DNA of 64,000 nucleotides from Chlorokybus atmophyticus. Its lineage: Eukaryota; Streptophyta; Chlorokybophyceae; Chlorokybales; Chlorokybaceae. The stretch is taken from NCBI GenBank assembly GCA_009103225.1, contig RHPI01003533.1:153474-217473 (forward strand), written 5' to 3'. The translations under genes were made by a program, and so were the position numbers. The notes under the pieces were generated by a model. That model worked only from the letters and a program-made list of their open reading frames with translations. It had not been told where the DNA came from and made no database searches. Positions 39,176 through 52,909 of this stretch are shown here, piece after piece (the first letter of the stretch is position 1; each line of letters starts with the position of its first letter).

Positions 39176-42073
39176 CTATAGAGCGAGTTGTTCCATGTTG
39201 GCTTCCGCGTATCCCCGCGCCGTATCGACATCAAACATCCCTTCGTTTTGGCTCCAGTTTGGTTGCTGCGGCGGCAGCTGCTGCTCGGGCGGCTGTTCGT
39301 GAAGCTTCAACTTGGCTGACAGCGTCTGCACCTTCAACTCCTTCAGACGAACCAGCTGCTCAAGCTTCCGCACTTTGGCTTCCAGTATCTGCACAGCCAA
39401 CGAGAAGCCAAAATGAAAACCCACACATGCACACGCACACGCAAATGCGTACACGAGTGTTGTTATGACAATAATACCTCGTTGATGTCTCTGAGCTCTT
39501 TTATTAGCGCGTCTTTACTTGCGAGCAGGGCTTTGGTGGTCTCGTGGCTTGGATGCGGGTCCGAATGCCTCCTGTGCAACAAAGGAGTATCTCACTGTCT
39601 GTGTGCATGTGCAAGCGCGCATATGCGCTAGTGTGTGTGTATGCACACGTGTGTGCATGTGTGTATCGTGTACTGTCAGTGCAATGTTGTGTTTTATTAA
39701 CAAGATATGCTTCATGGTAATGCTACGATGCTGTACGACTGTGAACATGTTGTCGTGCATGGTATCCATACACTGTCCCTACCGCGGCGATTTCGGTGAC
39801 CGCGGTGTCGACATCACTCCCGCAGGTGCATCCGCGCGGTCCCGTGTCGATGTCGACGGAGCAGCACTCGCTACACCCTGCTGCTGATACTCAAACCCAA
39901 CATCGTCTTCACCCTCCTCCTGCCCTGGCTGCTGCTGCTGCTGCTGCTGTAATTGTTGTTGTTGTGGTTGTTGTTGTTGTTGCTGTGGCTGTTGCTGTTG
40001 CTGTTGCTGTTGTTGGCGTGCGGGCGTGTGTGCACGCGCGCTCGCCACTCGCGGCGAACCTGATTGCACACATACACGTATGAACACACGGTTACCCACA
40101 TTGTGTTGTGGAGAGCAGAACAGAAGAAAGAGAGACTACAATGTGTTGTGACACAATCCAACTCACCTGAAGGAGAGTCGGAGCATTGGTTTGCTGCAGC
40201 GGTGCCGTGCTTTGCAATCTGCGCGTACATGTGCTTGACTGTGAGTGGCAAGCACGCACTCGGTCATTACGAGTCACTAGCAGTAAGTGCGTGAGTGAGA
40301 CAGCAAGTGAACTAGTGAGTGGGTGCACATAATAATTGAGTGTGTAAGGTGTTGAGCTAGCAGCGCTGCCCTCTCCCTCACTCAATCACCCAGCCTCACA
40401 CTCACATTCACACTCACTACCTTGCCCACTCAGTCACTCCCTGACTCTTTCAATCAACCAATTGATGCCAAAACTGTTCAAGACCAGTCCGCCACTCACT
40501 CACCCGCACGCGTATGCATTCACACCTAATGACTCCACCGCTCATGGGCTTGCCCTCATCCTCTCAGCAAACCATAGGTTTCACCCAGTCACCCACTCAT
40601 TTGCTTGCTCAGTCGTGCACAATGACTCTTTGAGCGAGTGAGTGAATCAGTGAGCGAGCGGGTGACTGAATGAGTGATGGGTGTGATCGCCAACTCTTAT
40701 AACGTAGCATATTAACCAGCTGCTAAGCAAGGGTCGAACAGGTGGTCCAGAAACTGTTAAACGCCAAGGCATGTTTGTGCACGGCACATATAGAAACACA
40801 CATGTTGAAATGCACACCCTTATGTATGCTTGCATACGCGCACGCACATGCACGCTTATCCCAATACGACAAACACTGTAGGGCACAAATAGAGGGACTC
40901 CTTCACACACACGCCCACGCGCGCACACACACCATCGCACCATAACTCCCACGTCCCCACACACACCTTAATCTTGGCGAGCTTGAGCACCTTCTCGATT
41001 GCGCCGGGCACGCAGGAGGCCGCCGCCTCGCAGTCGTCGCGAGACACGGAGAAACCCAAACGCTTGAAAGGCTTCACTGCAAACATGTGCGATCACACGT
41101 GTGCTTGCGTGTATGCATAAGTGTGGGGTATGCACGTGTGCGCGCGTGTGTGTCGCTGCACCTGAGTGTGACAAACTGCGTGATAGCAAAAGGAAGGAAA
41201 CCAACAAGTGCGCTTACGGTTGAGTGTGTTCCAATTGTATAGTTTCTGTGACAGGGCGTTGGCGGGGGAGTAGTTGTGCAGCTCCACGTACCGCGGGTAG
41301 TAGTGCGCAATCACCTCCGCCATCAACACTGTCAACATGTTGTTGTTGTTGTTGCTGATATTGTTGCGTACAACAACAACTGCATCATGAATGAGACCCA
41401 CTCACCCCCGTCGCTGAAGTCACGCGCGATGTTGCGTTTGGGTCTCGACAGCGGGATCTCATCAACCTGCCATCATCACATACAATAAACATTCACTTAC
41501 ACAACACGCACACGTCTTTGGCGGCGTGCGTGCGTGCATGCGCTCGTCGTGATGTGTGTGGTTGTGCATATGAACAAGTGTAAAATGCAACATCATCAAA
41601 GAGTGATAGGAACGTCTGCAGACGTATATACATGCAGTAGGGAATGAGATGAATTTATGTTGAATGCACAATCGTAACATTAGTACGGGTAAATGAATGC
41701 AGTCAGTGCCAGCATGGCGAGTATTGTCAAAAAGGTTCTTCCCCCTCCTGCAAATAGAGGGAAAGAGAAAAGCGAACACAAGGCAGGCTTGGCAGCTATA
41801 AAAGCGGCATAGTGATCACATTGGTTGTATGAGTCAACGAACCAGTTTCACTAGCACCTCCTCTCTAACAAGTTGATTTGTATTGCATCAATGTATAGTT
41901 CGATATAAGTCAAATAGAAAAAAACTACGTCTCAGTCTTACCCATGTTTGTTAAGACACAGCAGGAGAGATGATATGCACATCAAGACGACGGAGACTGT
42001 GCAGAGGCAGTTGAACATTGTATATACTTACCCATTGGTATAATCCTTGCAGCTCCTCTTCTCTCACGTCCAT
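39176..42073 (-). CDS. SPEF1/CLAMP, calponin-homology ciliary microtubule protein
   Basis: SPEF1 bundles and stabilises microtubules in cilia and is linked to the central pair. Eight exons join in phase: 42073-42032, 41466-41406, 41328-41218, 41076-40967, 40218-40167, 40059-39783, 39571-39478, 39388-39176 (960 bases, 319 residues). The N-terminal CH-like domain (1-108) has the family's marks: ELQGLYQWVDEIPLSRPKRN, RDFSDG, EVIAHYYPRYVELHNYSPAN, QKLYNWNTLN, CVPGAIEKVLKLAKIK. A Gln-rich tract encoded by CAA/CAG repeats follows (about 115-165). The tail (about 215-285) is a coiled coil, KDALIKELRDINE then ILEAKVRKLEQLVRLKELKV, matching the SPEF1 C-terminus. The start is supported by the short first exon, MDVREEELQGLYQW, ending at GTAAGT. 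Confidence 0.93.
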
Positions 42074-43651
42074 TGAGAGGAAAACTTCCCCCTTCTTTAT
42101 TCTTACTTGTTTACTACTGCCTTTTGGCTATCAATAGGTATAGCCCACTGCAGACAGACACAAACTGAGCTAGCGGCTGATGCTGTTGCAGTTTGTTCGT
42201 TATTCACCACGTATTTTTTCCATCAACAGGAGCAGTTTCACTCATCATCAAGCGTCTCCCCTGTATGTTGTGTATAGCGTTGTGTTGCCTACCAAGTTGA
42301 CGTGTGTACAAGCTGTTGCACACCCACACCCACACCCACACCCACACCCACACCCACACCTACACACGCCCACACTTGCAAAACAATTGAGGGGGGAGCA
42401 ATGCAAACGGTGCGCGTTATCGAACGGCTGCTGTGCAGCGAGGCTTGCTCGGCATCGTCTCAGCCGTCGGAGGGAGAAAAATTGTTACGAGTCGACGACG
42501 ACGAGTTACGACGCTCGCTCTGCTGCACAAACCGCTGCTTACGTAACGCGAGCTCACACGGGTATCTTGGAGTACCCGAGAGCCCTACGATTCGCATCGG
42601 ACGGATTCGAGCGAGTCGTATTTGACACAAAGTGACTGACACGGCCTGAGTCGCGTGCCCTTTAGCGACCAGACCAGGCCAGGCCAGGCCAAGGGCAGGC
42701 GGAGCCAGGACCAGGTGAAGAGATGAGTGTGTATAGAGTGTAATGTCTCGGGAATGCTGCATTGCTTTGATACGGCCAGAAGTGTGCTGTGTATGTGAGG
42801 GCGAGATGAAGGGGGTTGAGGCGTGCAACAGCGGTGCAGCGGTCGTACAAAACGTTGCTAGAGTATTGCAATTTGAGATTGCATTGCATTATACCGCAAT
42901 GGGAAGTGAGTTTGTTGCGTTGTTCTTGAGCAACTTGCTAGTCGAGTATAGTGTTATAAGCGTCTTGGTAGTGGATAGGAGTGTGGAATCACCTTTATAG
43001 TTGGTCATTCTGGCTTTAATCATGACGGCTGTGCTACGTATGCCTGAAAGCCTGCATGCATGCATGGAGAAGATGATCGCATTGTGTTGCATGACACACA
43101 TACACACTCACTTCTGCTTCTGGCCTGTAATGTACCTACACCTTCTTCCTGCTGCACTGATATCGGCCCCTTTTGCATGGCAATGCAAGCATGACAGAGG
43201 AGGTGTCAAGATCACCCGAAGCCCTGGACAGCGTGGATATCTGCCCCAAGATGGAGATACATGCAACGCCCAAAGTACACAATTGTGCTGGTGCTTTACC
43301 TTTCAGTATAATCTAGAGTTTGGGTGTTGCATGCATTAAGTTGTAAGCAACTAGTGATTTTGCTTTCTTTCTTTCTTTTCTTTTTTTTTTGGCCATGCAG
43401 AAGGGAGGCAAAGACTGCGAGCAACAGATGCAGGCACAAAGCAATGTGTTTTTTTTAACCACACCCACACTCAACGGTGAGCACACATACCTTGTTTGCA
43501 GTGACTGTGTAGGCCTTGTGATGTTATGGGCTGAGAGATGCACAGGTCCATGTGTGTATGTGTGCACAGTAAGAGAATATTTCATTGTTGAGATGCAGGG
43601 CCCGATACACTACCCGGGACAGAAAGGTCCGCCGGAAGTACTAAGCGCAAG
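42074..43651. other. intergenic region between divergent SPEF1 and AP2-module genes
   Basis: About 1.6 kb. It holds seven or so CCCACA units at 42319-42362, a GGCCA repeat (CCAGGCCAGGCCAGGCC) near 42673-42695, and a T-rich tract with TTTCTTTC at 43360-43390. I could not support an exon chain; open stretches near 42400-42620 have no family. Confidence 0.45.
42319..42362. repeat. (CCCACA)n hexamer array
   Basis: About seven perfect CCCACA units. It is not a telomere-type repeat (no TTTAGGG or TTTTAGGG nearby). Confidence 0.95.
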
Positions 43652-46395
43652 ATGAGTCTGCAATCACCACCACCACCACAACAACAACCACAACAACAAC
43701 CACAACCACAACCACAACCACAACAGCAACGTACACAGACACAACAACAACAACGCCAGAGCAAGCGTCCAGGCGTGTTCCGTTTGGGTGGCCGGCCCTG
43801 CTGGCGAGTATACATCAGCGATGACTTCAATAAAAGGGCATTCGTCGGTGATTTCGGCAACCGAGAGGAGGCGTTTCAAGCATATAAGCGAGCGCGTTCT
43901 GGGGAGCGTGGCGAAGGTATCCACTCTGACTTTGAGATGATGTGTTCGTTACCTACCAGCACAGAGCAGCAGCAGCGGAGTGGAAGTGAGGTGGATATTA
44001 CAGGCAATCTGCGCAAGCTGGCGCAAGGTAAGGAGTGGGTGGGTTCATGGGACTTGTGCATCTATTTGTGGAGGGCATGTGCTTGTGAGTTTGAGGGGTT
44101 TTGATACTGCTGCTGAGAACATTTGCATGCGTACGTGTGCGTGCGTGTGTCTATGTGTGCATGTGTCTGCGTGCTTGCCCATGCATTGTTGCGCGTGCGT
44201 GCGTGCACGCTGGTGCATGCGCACATGTGCGTGCATATGTGTGTATGCATGCTTGCTTATGGGACCGTCTGTGCACAGAGCGTGCGAGGAGCAACCGTAT
44301 CGTCGCCAACGCATCCAACCCAAACTCACTGCCAGCCGAGAGCCAACATCCCACCCCCACCCCCACTCCCTCCCCCACCCCCAACAACAACACTAATCCC
44401 ACCCACATTCCCGGCGTCACATTCAACCCTCTCACCCGCCGCTTCGACGCGCAAATCGGCTCGGGATCGCACGCCATCGCAAGCGGGAAGATACGTCTCG
44501 GCTCTCACCGATGTCGCTCCGACGCAATCGTAGCGCGTGAGTATGCGCAAGAAGCAAAGGAGAAAGGGATGCCTCATTACTTGTGGAAGAAAAATGGCAA
44601 AATAGGTGGCAGAAAGCGTGTATCAGAGACTGTCTCAGAGACTCATGTCAAGGGTGTGATGTATGAACGGCGACGGGACCGGTATGTTGCTTACATCGGT
44701 TATAATGGTAGGAAGATTCTGTTGGGGGCGTCTTTTGTTACACGTGAGGATGCGGTGCGTGTTCGCAAGCACGCCGAAGCGTGCAAGGAGAAGGGGTTGG
44801 GTTTGGAGGAGTTGAAGAGAAGCATTCAGGAGGTGCGGTTGCGCAGACAGGTTACAGCGAGCAAGGAGAGGATATCATCAAGTGGCAAGCGTCCGCACCA
44901 GATAGGGAGACGTGCACCAGGTGGGGTGTGTGGGGGTGGGTGTGGGGGTGGGTTCCCTCCTCGGTCTCATGCGCACGCACGCACGCATGCATGTAAATTT
45001 GCATGCGCGTGCATGGCCACCTCCCCCACTCATGTGCACTTGTGAACGACGCCAGCATCGGGCCACAAGGGTGTGTGGTTCAACAAGCGCATCAGGCGTT
45101 ACGAGGTGCGAGTTTACATCGCCAGCCACGGCACCGGCTCGGGCAAGTTGATGCGCCTCGGCAAGTACAAGATTCTTGAAGAAGCCGTCAAGGCTCGGGA
45201 CCGGGCAACCGCAGACCTCAACACGAACAGAGGTGGCGTAACACGCACGTGCGCAAGCAGTTACTCACAGTCACGCACATGCATGCACGCGCGCGCACAT
45301 GCAGATGCATTTTGTATGTGCGCATATGTGCATGCGTGCACACATCCACATATCCACGCACATACGCGCACATGTATCACCACCCCCTGTCTTGTTGTGG
45401 TCCTCGTGCTTCAGATTGTATTCACATCCACTCACACTCTCCTTCACATCTCTCTCACAGGGCGTGCCAGTGCTAAGCCACCTCAGGTGCCTCTGCCTCA
45501 ACACCCGCCTCAACTCCAATCTGCCTCAGATGCACTCGCCCGTGCTGAGACTGAGCAGCGTGTGCCTCCCGTCGCGATCGGGTACAGTCGCGCGTACTAC
45601 AACAAGCTACAGCGTAAGTGGACGGCGTACTACAAGACGGGCCCCGGGGAGGCAAATAGACGCTACCTCGGCACTTTTACAAGGTCAGGACAGGAGCCCT
45701 GCCAATGTGTGTGTGCGCGCGTCAAGAGAGTGAGTGAAGTTGTGGTAGATTTGATCGTGTGTGGGTTTCTTTGGCGTGTCAGTGCTGATGCCGCTGTGCG
45801 CGCGATTGAGTTGAAAGAGAAGGAGGAGGAAAAGGAGAAGAAGGAGGAGGAAGAGAGGGAGAAGGAGGAGAAGGAGAAGGAAAAGAAGGAGAAGGAGAAG
45901 GAGAAGAAGGAGAGGGAGAGGGAGAAGGAGCAGGATAAAGAGAAGGAGCAGGAGCAGGAGAGTGAGGGGGAGAAGGGGGAGAAGGCGAGTGAGAGGGTTC
46001 AGAGGTCCGGGATGTCCAGTGTTGCAGCAAAGCGCGTGCATCTGGTGCCAAACACAGCGAGCGTCTTGCCGTGGGAGGTAAATCATTTTCTTTGTCATGC
46101 TGACAAAGATGAGGACACCAGCAATGACAACATGGTCAACAACCAAACTGTCATCGCACGCTGCATCTTTTGCATACACTTGCATGCTTTACTGTATGCA
46201 AGTGTACGTCAAGTGCTGTGTTCACCACAAATGGTTGTCCACGGGGACGCCCACACACATACACACCCACACGCATACACACACAAGCACTCGCATGCAC
46301 AGGTGTGGGTGGGAGATGCTCTTGTGGCCGCGCATGCGAATGTCAATGACGCCGCCAGAGACGCCCTCGCTAGGGAAGCTGCTGTAGTGCAATAA
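43652..46395 (+). CDS. protein with five AP2/ERF-like modules and a long charged helix
   Basis: Probable DNA-binding regulator. Six exons keep phase: 43652-44027, 44279-44920, 45056-45232, 45461-45683, 45783-46077, 46303-46395 (1806 bases, 601 residues). After a Gln/Pro-rich start come five AP2-like units, each with a GV…R-aromatic strand set and a closing EDA-type helix: GVFRLGGRPCWRVYISDD, GVTFNPLTRRFDAQIGSG, GVMYERRRDRYVAYIGYNG followed by LGASFVTREDAVRVRKHA, GVWFNKRIRRYEVRVYI followed by EEAVKARDRA, and YYNKLQRKWTAYYKTG followed by LGTFTRSADAAVRAIE. Then about 60 residues of Lys/Glu repeats form a single-helix or coiled-coil stretch. Plant AP2 factors have one or two domains; multi-module forms are known in algae. 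The start is the ATG before the Gln-rich run; upstream sequence is not coding-like. Confidence 0.8.
45830..45975 (+). repeat. GAGAAGGAG purine repeat coding a Lys/Glu helix
   Basis: Imperfect GAG/AAG codon repeats in the AP2-module gene code EKEEEKEKKEEEEREKEEKE and onward. The coding strand is nearly pure purine for about 145 bases, so it could also form triplex-like DNA. Confidence 0.85.
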
Positions 46396-46737
46396 GTATC
46401 ACAATGGTAGTATCGCTGATATTACTGCCAACTTCTGGTCCAATGGATTTGTACGTACCAACCAGTTGTGAAATTACCTCACTGTAACAGATACCCATAG
46501 ATGTACCTAACCAGAGTGTTGTATACAAAAGGATGTAAATGTACATGTACATGCGCGATGTCTCTATCGATGTCTCATAAGAGTTTCACCCCTGAGGCTA
46601 AAAGGTAACTTTTCGCTAACCCACATGAGGGGTAGATGCAAATTTACATGCAGAGGTAGATATGAAGAATATGCAGTGAACCACACGTGCACCAATACGC
46701 GTACGCCGGATTTGTGTCACTCCCACATGTTGGTGTG
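46396..46737. other. short spacer between convergent genes
   Basis: About 340 bases between the stop codons of the AP2-module gene and the leftward low-complexity gene. No gene seen. A GTACATGTAC word lies near 46535. Confidence 0.5.
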
Positions 46738-48653
46738 TCACCTCAACAACTCCACAGCGCCAACGGGCGCAAACAGCCCCGCGGTACTCTTGAGAAACCT
46801 GCCAAACTTTGCGGACTTTGACTTGGACTTGACTTTCTCCTTGCCGTCATGGGGAGAATTGTTGCCGTTGTCTTTGTTGTTGTGTTTGTGCTCTGGTGGT
46901 GACATGCTTACAGCCATGGCGGGCGGGCCTGAGGCGAGTCTCGCGGTAGTGGGTTTGGATACAGACATGCCCGCCTGAAGCAGTGATGCGAGCCACAAGT
47001 CACATGTGCAACAAGAACTGCAACTGAGGCAACGATTGGCTGTCACGTAGCAGTGAGAGGCGTACCAGAGTGTCGCGCAGAGCTTGTGTGGGCGCATCTG
47101 AGTGCGGGACAGACATTGTACGCTCTGCGCACAGCGAACAAAAGGGACTGTGTTACATTATTTGAAGAGACATGGGCTGGGACCTTCGCTATGGGACTTT
47201 GGCTATCAGCTTTCGTAGTGCGGTGACACCCGCACGCACACGCACATGAAATTCGTGTGCTCACATGTACGTTGATGCCTCTCTGTTCATGCATGTGCAT
47301 GCATGCGTGCGTGTCACAAGGCGCAGGTACATACCAACAATCGTTCATGTAGACGCGCCCACACATGCACACATACCAGGCTTGGGCAGTGGAGCCGGAT
47401 AGCTGATCGCTCCTTCCTTCTCATCCCACTTGTCTCTCTGATCATGATTGTCGCCCTTACCAACACCATCGTTGAAGAACACAACATCATCACTGCTGGC
47501 GTCCTCATAAGCACACTCCTTCTCATCCTCATCCTCGGACCCATCGCTGCGTCTGGACACCAACGAGGGCGTGGGCGTGGGCGTGGGCGTGGGCGTGGGC
47601 GTGGGCGTGGGCGGCATAGCTGGCGTGGCTGGCGTGGCTGGCGTGGCTGGCGTGGTTGGCGTCATTGGCAATGTCATTGTCATGGGTGTTGTGGGTGCTG
47701 TCATGGACATTGTTGTCATGGATGTCATGTTGGTGAGGTGGGCTTGCAACGCGGCGGCGCGGCGTAGGGCGGCGTCGCGCTCGGCGGCGAGCTTGCGTAA
47801 GAGGGTTTGACGCTGCTCCTCAAGCTGCTGGAGCAATGCTAGGGTCGCAAACTCATCACCCTCCTGCGTGTACATGCGGGATGATTAATCCCGCAACAAG
47901 GGTTGATGTATACGCGTGTGTATGTGTGAGCGTGTGCATGGGCTTGCGCGTACGGGGCATGTAGGAAGTCCAGTGGATGCGAGGGTGTGCATGTGTTCAT
48001 GTGCATATGTGCATGTGCACGCGAGTGCGTGCGTGTCCATGCACTGTAAGCACGTGCACGTGCGTGCACTCAGGTGCAGTGCAGTTGGTATCTGCCAGTG
48101 TAGACATGCATCTGTGTGCGTGTGAGAGTGCAACATGCATGTTCCAACCAGCCATTTCCAAAGGCTGCGCACCTGATTGTGTGATTGAAAGTCATTAGGG
48201 TTGAACATGCCCCCGTTCGCTGCCGCTGGCACCTGCTGGCTGGGGAGATAACCATTGACAGGAGCAGAGTGGGCCGGCATTGATAGACTGTGCTGAAACT
48301 ACAACAACAGAGACAGTTAGAAAGAGTCCCAGTCAAAGCAATAGTTGCAAATCGACACACGCACACACTCAGACAATGCTGCCGTTGTCAACTCCCATAC
48401 AGGTTGCTTGGAAACTCACATCATGCTTCGGTTCAGCTGCTTCTGCCTCAGGGTTTGGTTCCCACCACGGCGGGGCGGAGGGGGCGTGGCTGTGGTATTG
48501 ATACAGCTCTGCTGGGTGTGAAGCTGAGGAGGAGAATGAAGATTTGCTGCCTATGCTGCCAGCTGAGCTAACAAGCACAGCAGCGGCTGCTGCCCCAAAT
48601 CCCGCTTCCGGCTGCAGCTGCTTGGCTTGGGCCTGGAGTCCAACTTCAGCCAT
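46738..48653 (-). CDS. low-complexity protein with coiled coil, function unknown
   Basis: No family recognised. Five exons join in phase: 48653-48420, 48298-48173, 47863-47377, 47124-47066, 46974-46738 (1143 bases, 380 residues). It starts MAEVGLQAQAKQLQPEAGFG with Ala/Ser-rich sequence and the phrase HAPSAPPWWEPNPEAEAAEP. A coiled coil, FATLALLQQLEEQRQTLLRK, opens the third exon and runs into Met/Thr repeats, then (Pro-Thr) repeats encoded by GGGCGT hexamers on the plus strand, and an acidic stretch GSEDEDEKE. The end is basic (KEKVKSKSKSAKFGRFLKS). An alternative start farther upstream is possible because the frame stays open through the repeats at 48680-48960. It is convergent with the AP2-module gene. 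Confidence 0.6.
47566..47662. repeat. GGGCGT hexamers followed by GGCGTGGCT nonamers
   Basis: About eight GGGCGT units (47566-47612), then about five GGCGTGGCT-type units. On the minus strand they code PTPTPTP and TPATPATPA within the low-complexity gene. Confidence 0.9.
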
Positions 48654-48679
48654 GAGACAGCAGAAAGGGAGCGGGCCTT

Positions 48680-48960
48680 GCTTACTCGCCCTTGTCCTTG
48701 TGCTTGTCCTTGAGTGTGTGTCGTGGTCTTGACTGCTGCAATTGCCCCTTTTCCTTGCCCTTGTTGCTGACCCTGTCCTGGACGTTGGCGTAATCGTTGC
48801 CCTTGTCCTGGTCCTGGTCCTGGTCCTGGTCCTGGTCTGTGCAATTGACCTGGCCCTGGTGCTTGTTGTTGTCCTTGCCTTGAGCCTGCTGCTGGCTGTT
48901 GATTGACCTCGCCCCTGTCCTTGTCCTTGTCCTTGTCTCCCACCACACCACTGCCCCCGC
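48680..48960. repeat. CCTTGTCCTGGTCCTGGTC-type degenerate repeats
   Basis: Imperfect six-base CCTGGT/CCTTGT units across about 280 bases, just upstream of the chosen start of the leftward low-complexity gene. The minus strand is open in more than one frame here (GPGPGPG or RTRTRTR), so I cannot tell whether it is coding or leader. Confidence 0.7.
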
Positions 48961-49844
48961 CACTGCCCGCCTGCAAGAAAAGCGTTGGTGCTACACTGCT
49001 GCGTCAGGCACACTTTGCATGCCACTTTGTAAATCACATTTCCTGGTTTTTGCATTGTTTTTGAGCCTTTTTGTTCTGAATCTGTTAGAGCATGGAGGAA
49101 TCTTGCCTGAGAGAAGATTCCTTTCTGCGGCTTACTAATGTCAGTCTATTGCCGACTGACATTCCAGCCTGTGACGTGGTGCGCCGACCGTCGGCACGAA
49201 AGGGGTGCAAGCGCCGACGCATGCCTGCTGAGGAACTTCAAATGTATCCATTATGTAATGGAGAGGAGGTTGTTACAATACTACTTATGCATTATTGTAA
49301 GATAGCATGGAGGCAGCAGCAACGTGTCCCCTCGTTCCCTTAACAATAAGAATGATTAGTTGTAGTTGTAGAGTTTATAAAATATCATGTATAAATGCTA
49401 TATTATTATTTCGTTAACTTTTTCATTTGTTTGTTCATGAGGAGGATTATTGTGAATTGATACTTGCAACTATATGATCTGCAGCGTAAGTAACGCGTCA
49501 ATGACTTGGCACACCACAATCACATCGGGTTGACATGTCTACTCTTAATCCATCATCACTATCATGATACACAGTCTATTACGGTGATGAAAATAACGAA
49601 ATGTATGGATAGCACCACAAGCATCATGCCCACCACTTACATAACAAATCAGTTATGAGTATTCATCATCATTGTTAAAATGGAAATTGTAATAATTCCC
49701 GATTACTTAAACCACATCGCATGCACATGCCATAATAGTGTAATTTGTTCATTTTGTTTAGAAAATGATCAAAATCACATATTTCAGCATGCAAAAGATT
49801 GTAAAAGTGTTTAAAGCGTAACTAATCTACTGTCGTGCAACCAT
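48961..49844. other. AT-rich intergenic region
   Basis: About 880 bases. A perfect 10-base-stem hairpin (AATGTCAGTC…GACTGACATT) lies at 49138-49164. From 49350 on it is clearly AT-rich with no exon-like sequence. A short open frame at 49092-49343 has no family. Confidence 0.5.
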
Positions 49845-51088
<1,244 letters not shown>

Positions 51089-51089
51089 N

Positions 51090-52465
51090 GATGCCACATT
51101 GAAATCAATGACAGCAGGTGTGATACAAGATTGCAAGCCTCATGCTTATATTCATAGCAGGAGTCGCACTCCATCAAAGGGCGACGGTTCAAAGCGCAGC
51201 AGGTGCACAACATGGTCCGAACTCGAGGGCGAGGTTTGCCGAGACCTTTGACGTAGGGGAGATGCCAAGGGAAGCAGTTTTGTGCATGGTTCACTTCAAC
51301 GTAATCGGAGGGGTCTCGCAGAGATAAAGTGTTTTATGCGCGTACCACCTTGTATACGATGCCGTAGTTGGCAGGGTCCAGGGTGTTGGTGGTCTGCTTC
51401 TTGCAATATACGTAGTCTCCAATGCAGAACTTGCATGTCTGTGTAATGTAGCCCCCGCTGCGTACGTTTGCACAGCACCACCCTTTATAAAAACTCTGTC
51501 CAACACCTAGCATGCATCTATCATGGCTGACTATGGTCTGGTAGCTACTCCCATGGAGTCTAGCAAGGTTAAAGAAGATTAGATTTCATATTTAGCGCCA
51601 TAGTCTGTCATTCAAATAATAAGTTATTATTTAGCATATCTGGTCCTACCTAGCAGAGCCTGTTTATTTCTCGGCGTGACTCAGTAAACATAAAAGATAC
51701 CCTACCCGCGCTAGTTGTGACCTTATCTTGAACGTCGCATATCTTTCGGCATGACTGAACAGGGACCGAGGGACTGACCCCGCCTAACCCTAACGGAACC
51801 CAACGACTTGGGCCATAAAGGGACTGAGTGGATTGCCGATGCATATCAAGGAGAATTAGTAATGGCGGGCCGCTTGTCGTACGCGATACCGGACTCCTGG
51901 TTCGTCGCAAATTTTACACGGTGACTGAGTAAGGACTGAGGGACTGACTGGTGCCTGAGCCTGCCTGAGCCTGCCTGTTGCTGCCTGAAATATTACTTTT
52001 GGACTGTTGGGTTTGCCGTTGGCTTAAGTGGACTGACGCAGACAGCCGCGGGCCGACAGTGGTTGTCAGTGGCACTAACCGGCCGAGAGTTGTCAACCAG
52101 TTACCCTTTGGTCGATGTGCACAGACGGCCGTTGACCGGTAGTTACGGGCAGCAGACAGCAATAGCCGGCAGTTTCTTTGCCGTTACACTGCTGTTAATA
52201 TGTGACCCTTGCCATTTGACAAAAGTTGGCAATTCTGGCCGTAAGCCAACACTAACATGCCATGCAGCTTGTACAAACCTTGGACTGATTGTTTGGTCTT
52301 GCACCTAAAAGCCCACAATATATACAATGTACGGGCAGTGGTGAGAGTATGTCCACTTACAACTGAGCAGCCGACTTGCGCATGAAACTATCCTATAACA
52401 TTGAGTCTAGCTGTCGGACTCATGCGCAGCTTGTCAACCCGTGGTGCCTGCCTCAGAACTCCTCC
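51090..52465. other. region without a recognised gene
   Basis: About 1.4 kb. It holds repeated short words around GGGACTGAGGGACTGACT (51765-51950) and CCTGCCTGAGCCTGCCTG (51955-51985). Two open stretches on the minus strand near 51291-51506 have no family. It may be old transposon material flanking the element to the right. Confidence 0.45.
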
Positions 52466-52909
52466 TCAAACCCCCTCCTCATGTTCCTCCTCCAACGAGT
52501 CTTTTGCTTCAACGCCGGAGTCATCTTCATCCGCTGCCTCGCTCGCTGACAGTACAGCGGCTACTTCGTCCTTCACCTTGAATGTCAGCACCTCGCCGTG
52601 CACGCGCATGCGCTTGATGGTCGCTTTGAGAGTGACCACCTGCATTTGGTAATGCTGTAAGAGTGGCGTGCTGCCAGAGGACTAGCCCATCAGCATACAC
52701 ACGCTTACCTCGTCTTCCGCTTTGTTGCACTCCGCCAGGCAGACAGTCAGCCTGCCGCGCTGCTCTTGGTTCACTCTGACCAACATGGCAATCTGCAAGC
52801 ATACTGCTTAATTACCGCTGGAAACATTAAACTAGGTCATAGATTACCCGTTCGTTTGACTCCGCAGCTTCTCTTTTGCGACTTGTGAGCTCCCGCAAGT
52901 AGAAATAGG
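52466..52909 (-). CDS. small helical/acidic protein, 3' exons only
   Basis: No family recognised. Three exons join in phase: 52909-52848 (YFYLRELTSRKREAAESNER), 52792-52709 (IAMLVRVNQEQRGRLTVCLA and onward) and 52639-52466 (VVTLKATIKRMRVHGEVLTF, then an acidic tail SLEEEHEEGV and stop). They form a helical, probably coiled-coil segment with an acidic end. The 5' part is not resolved: an open stretch at 53308-53083 (MNSMFAQGGQGAGGVSSVSN and onward) ends in a stop before any donor in the needed phase. It lies just left of the transposase and is transcribed away from it, so it may be an accessory transposon gene. Confidence 0.5.

Noticed and set aside
42319-42362. CCCACA array as an interstitial telomere
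   Set aside because: The unit does not match plant or algal telomere repeats.
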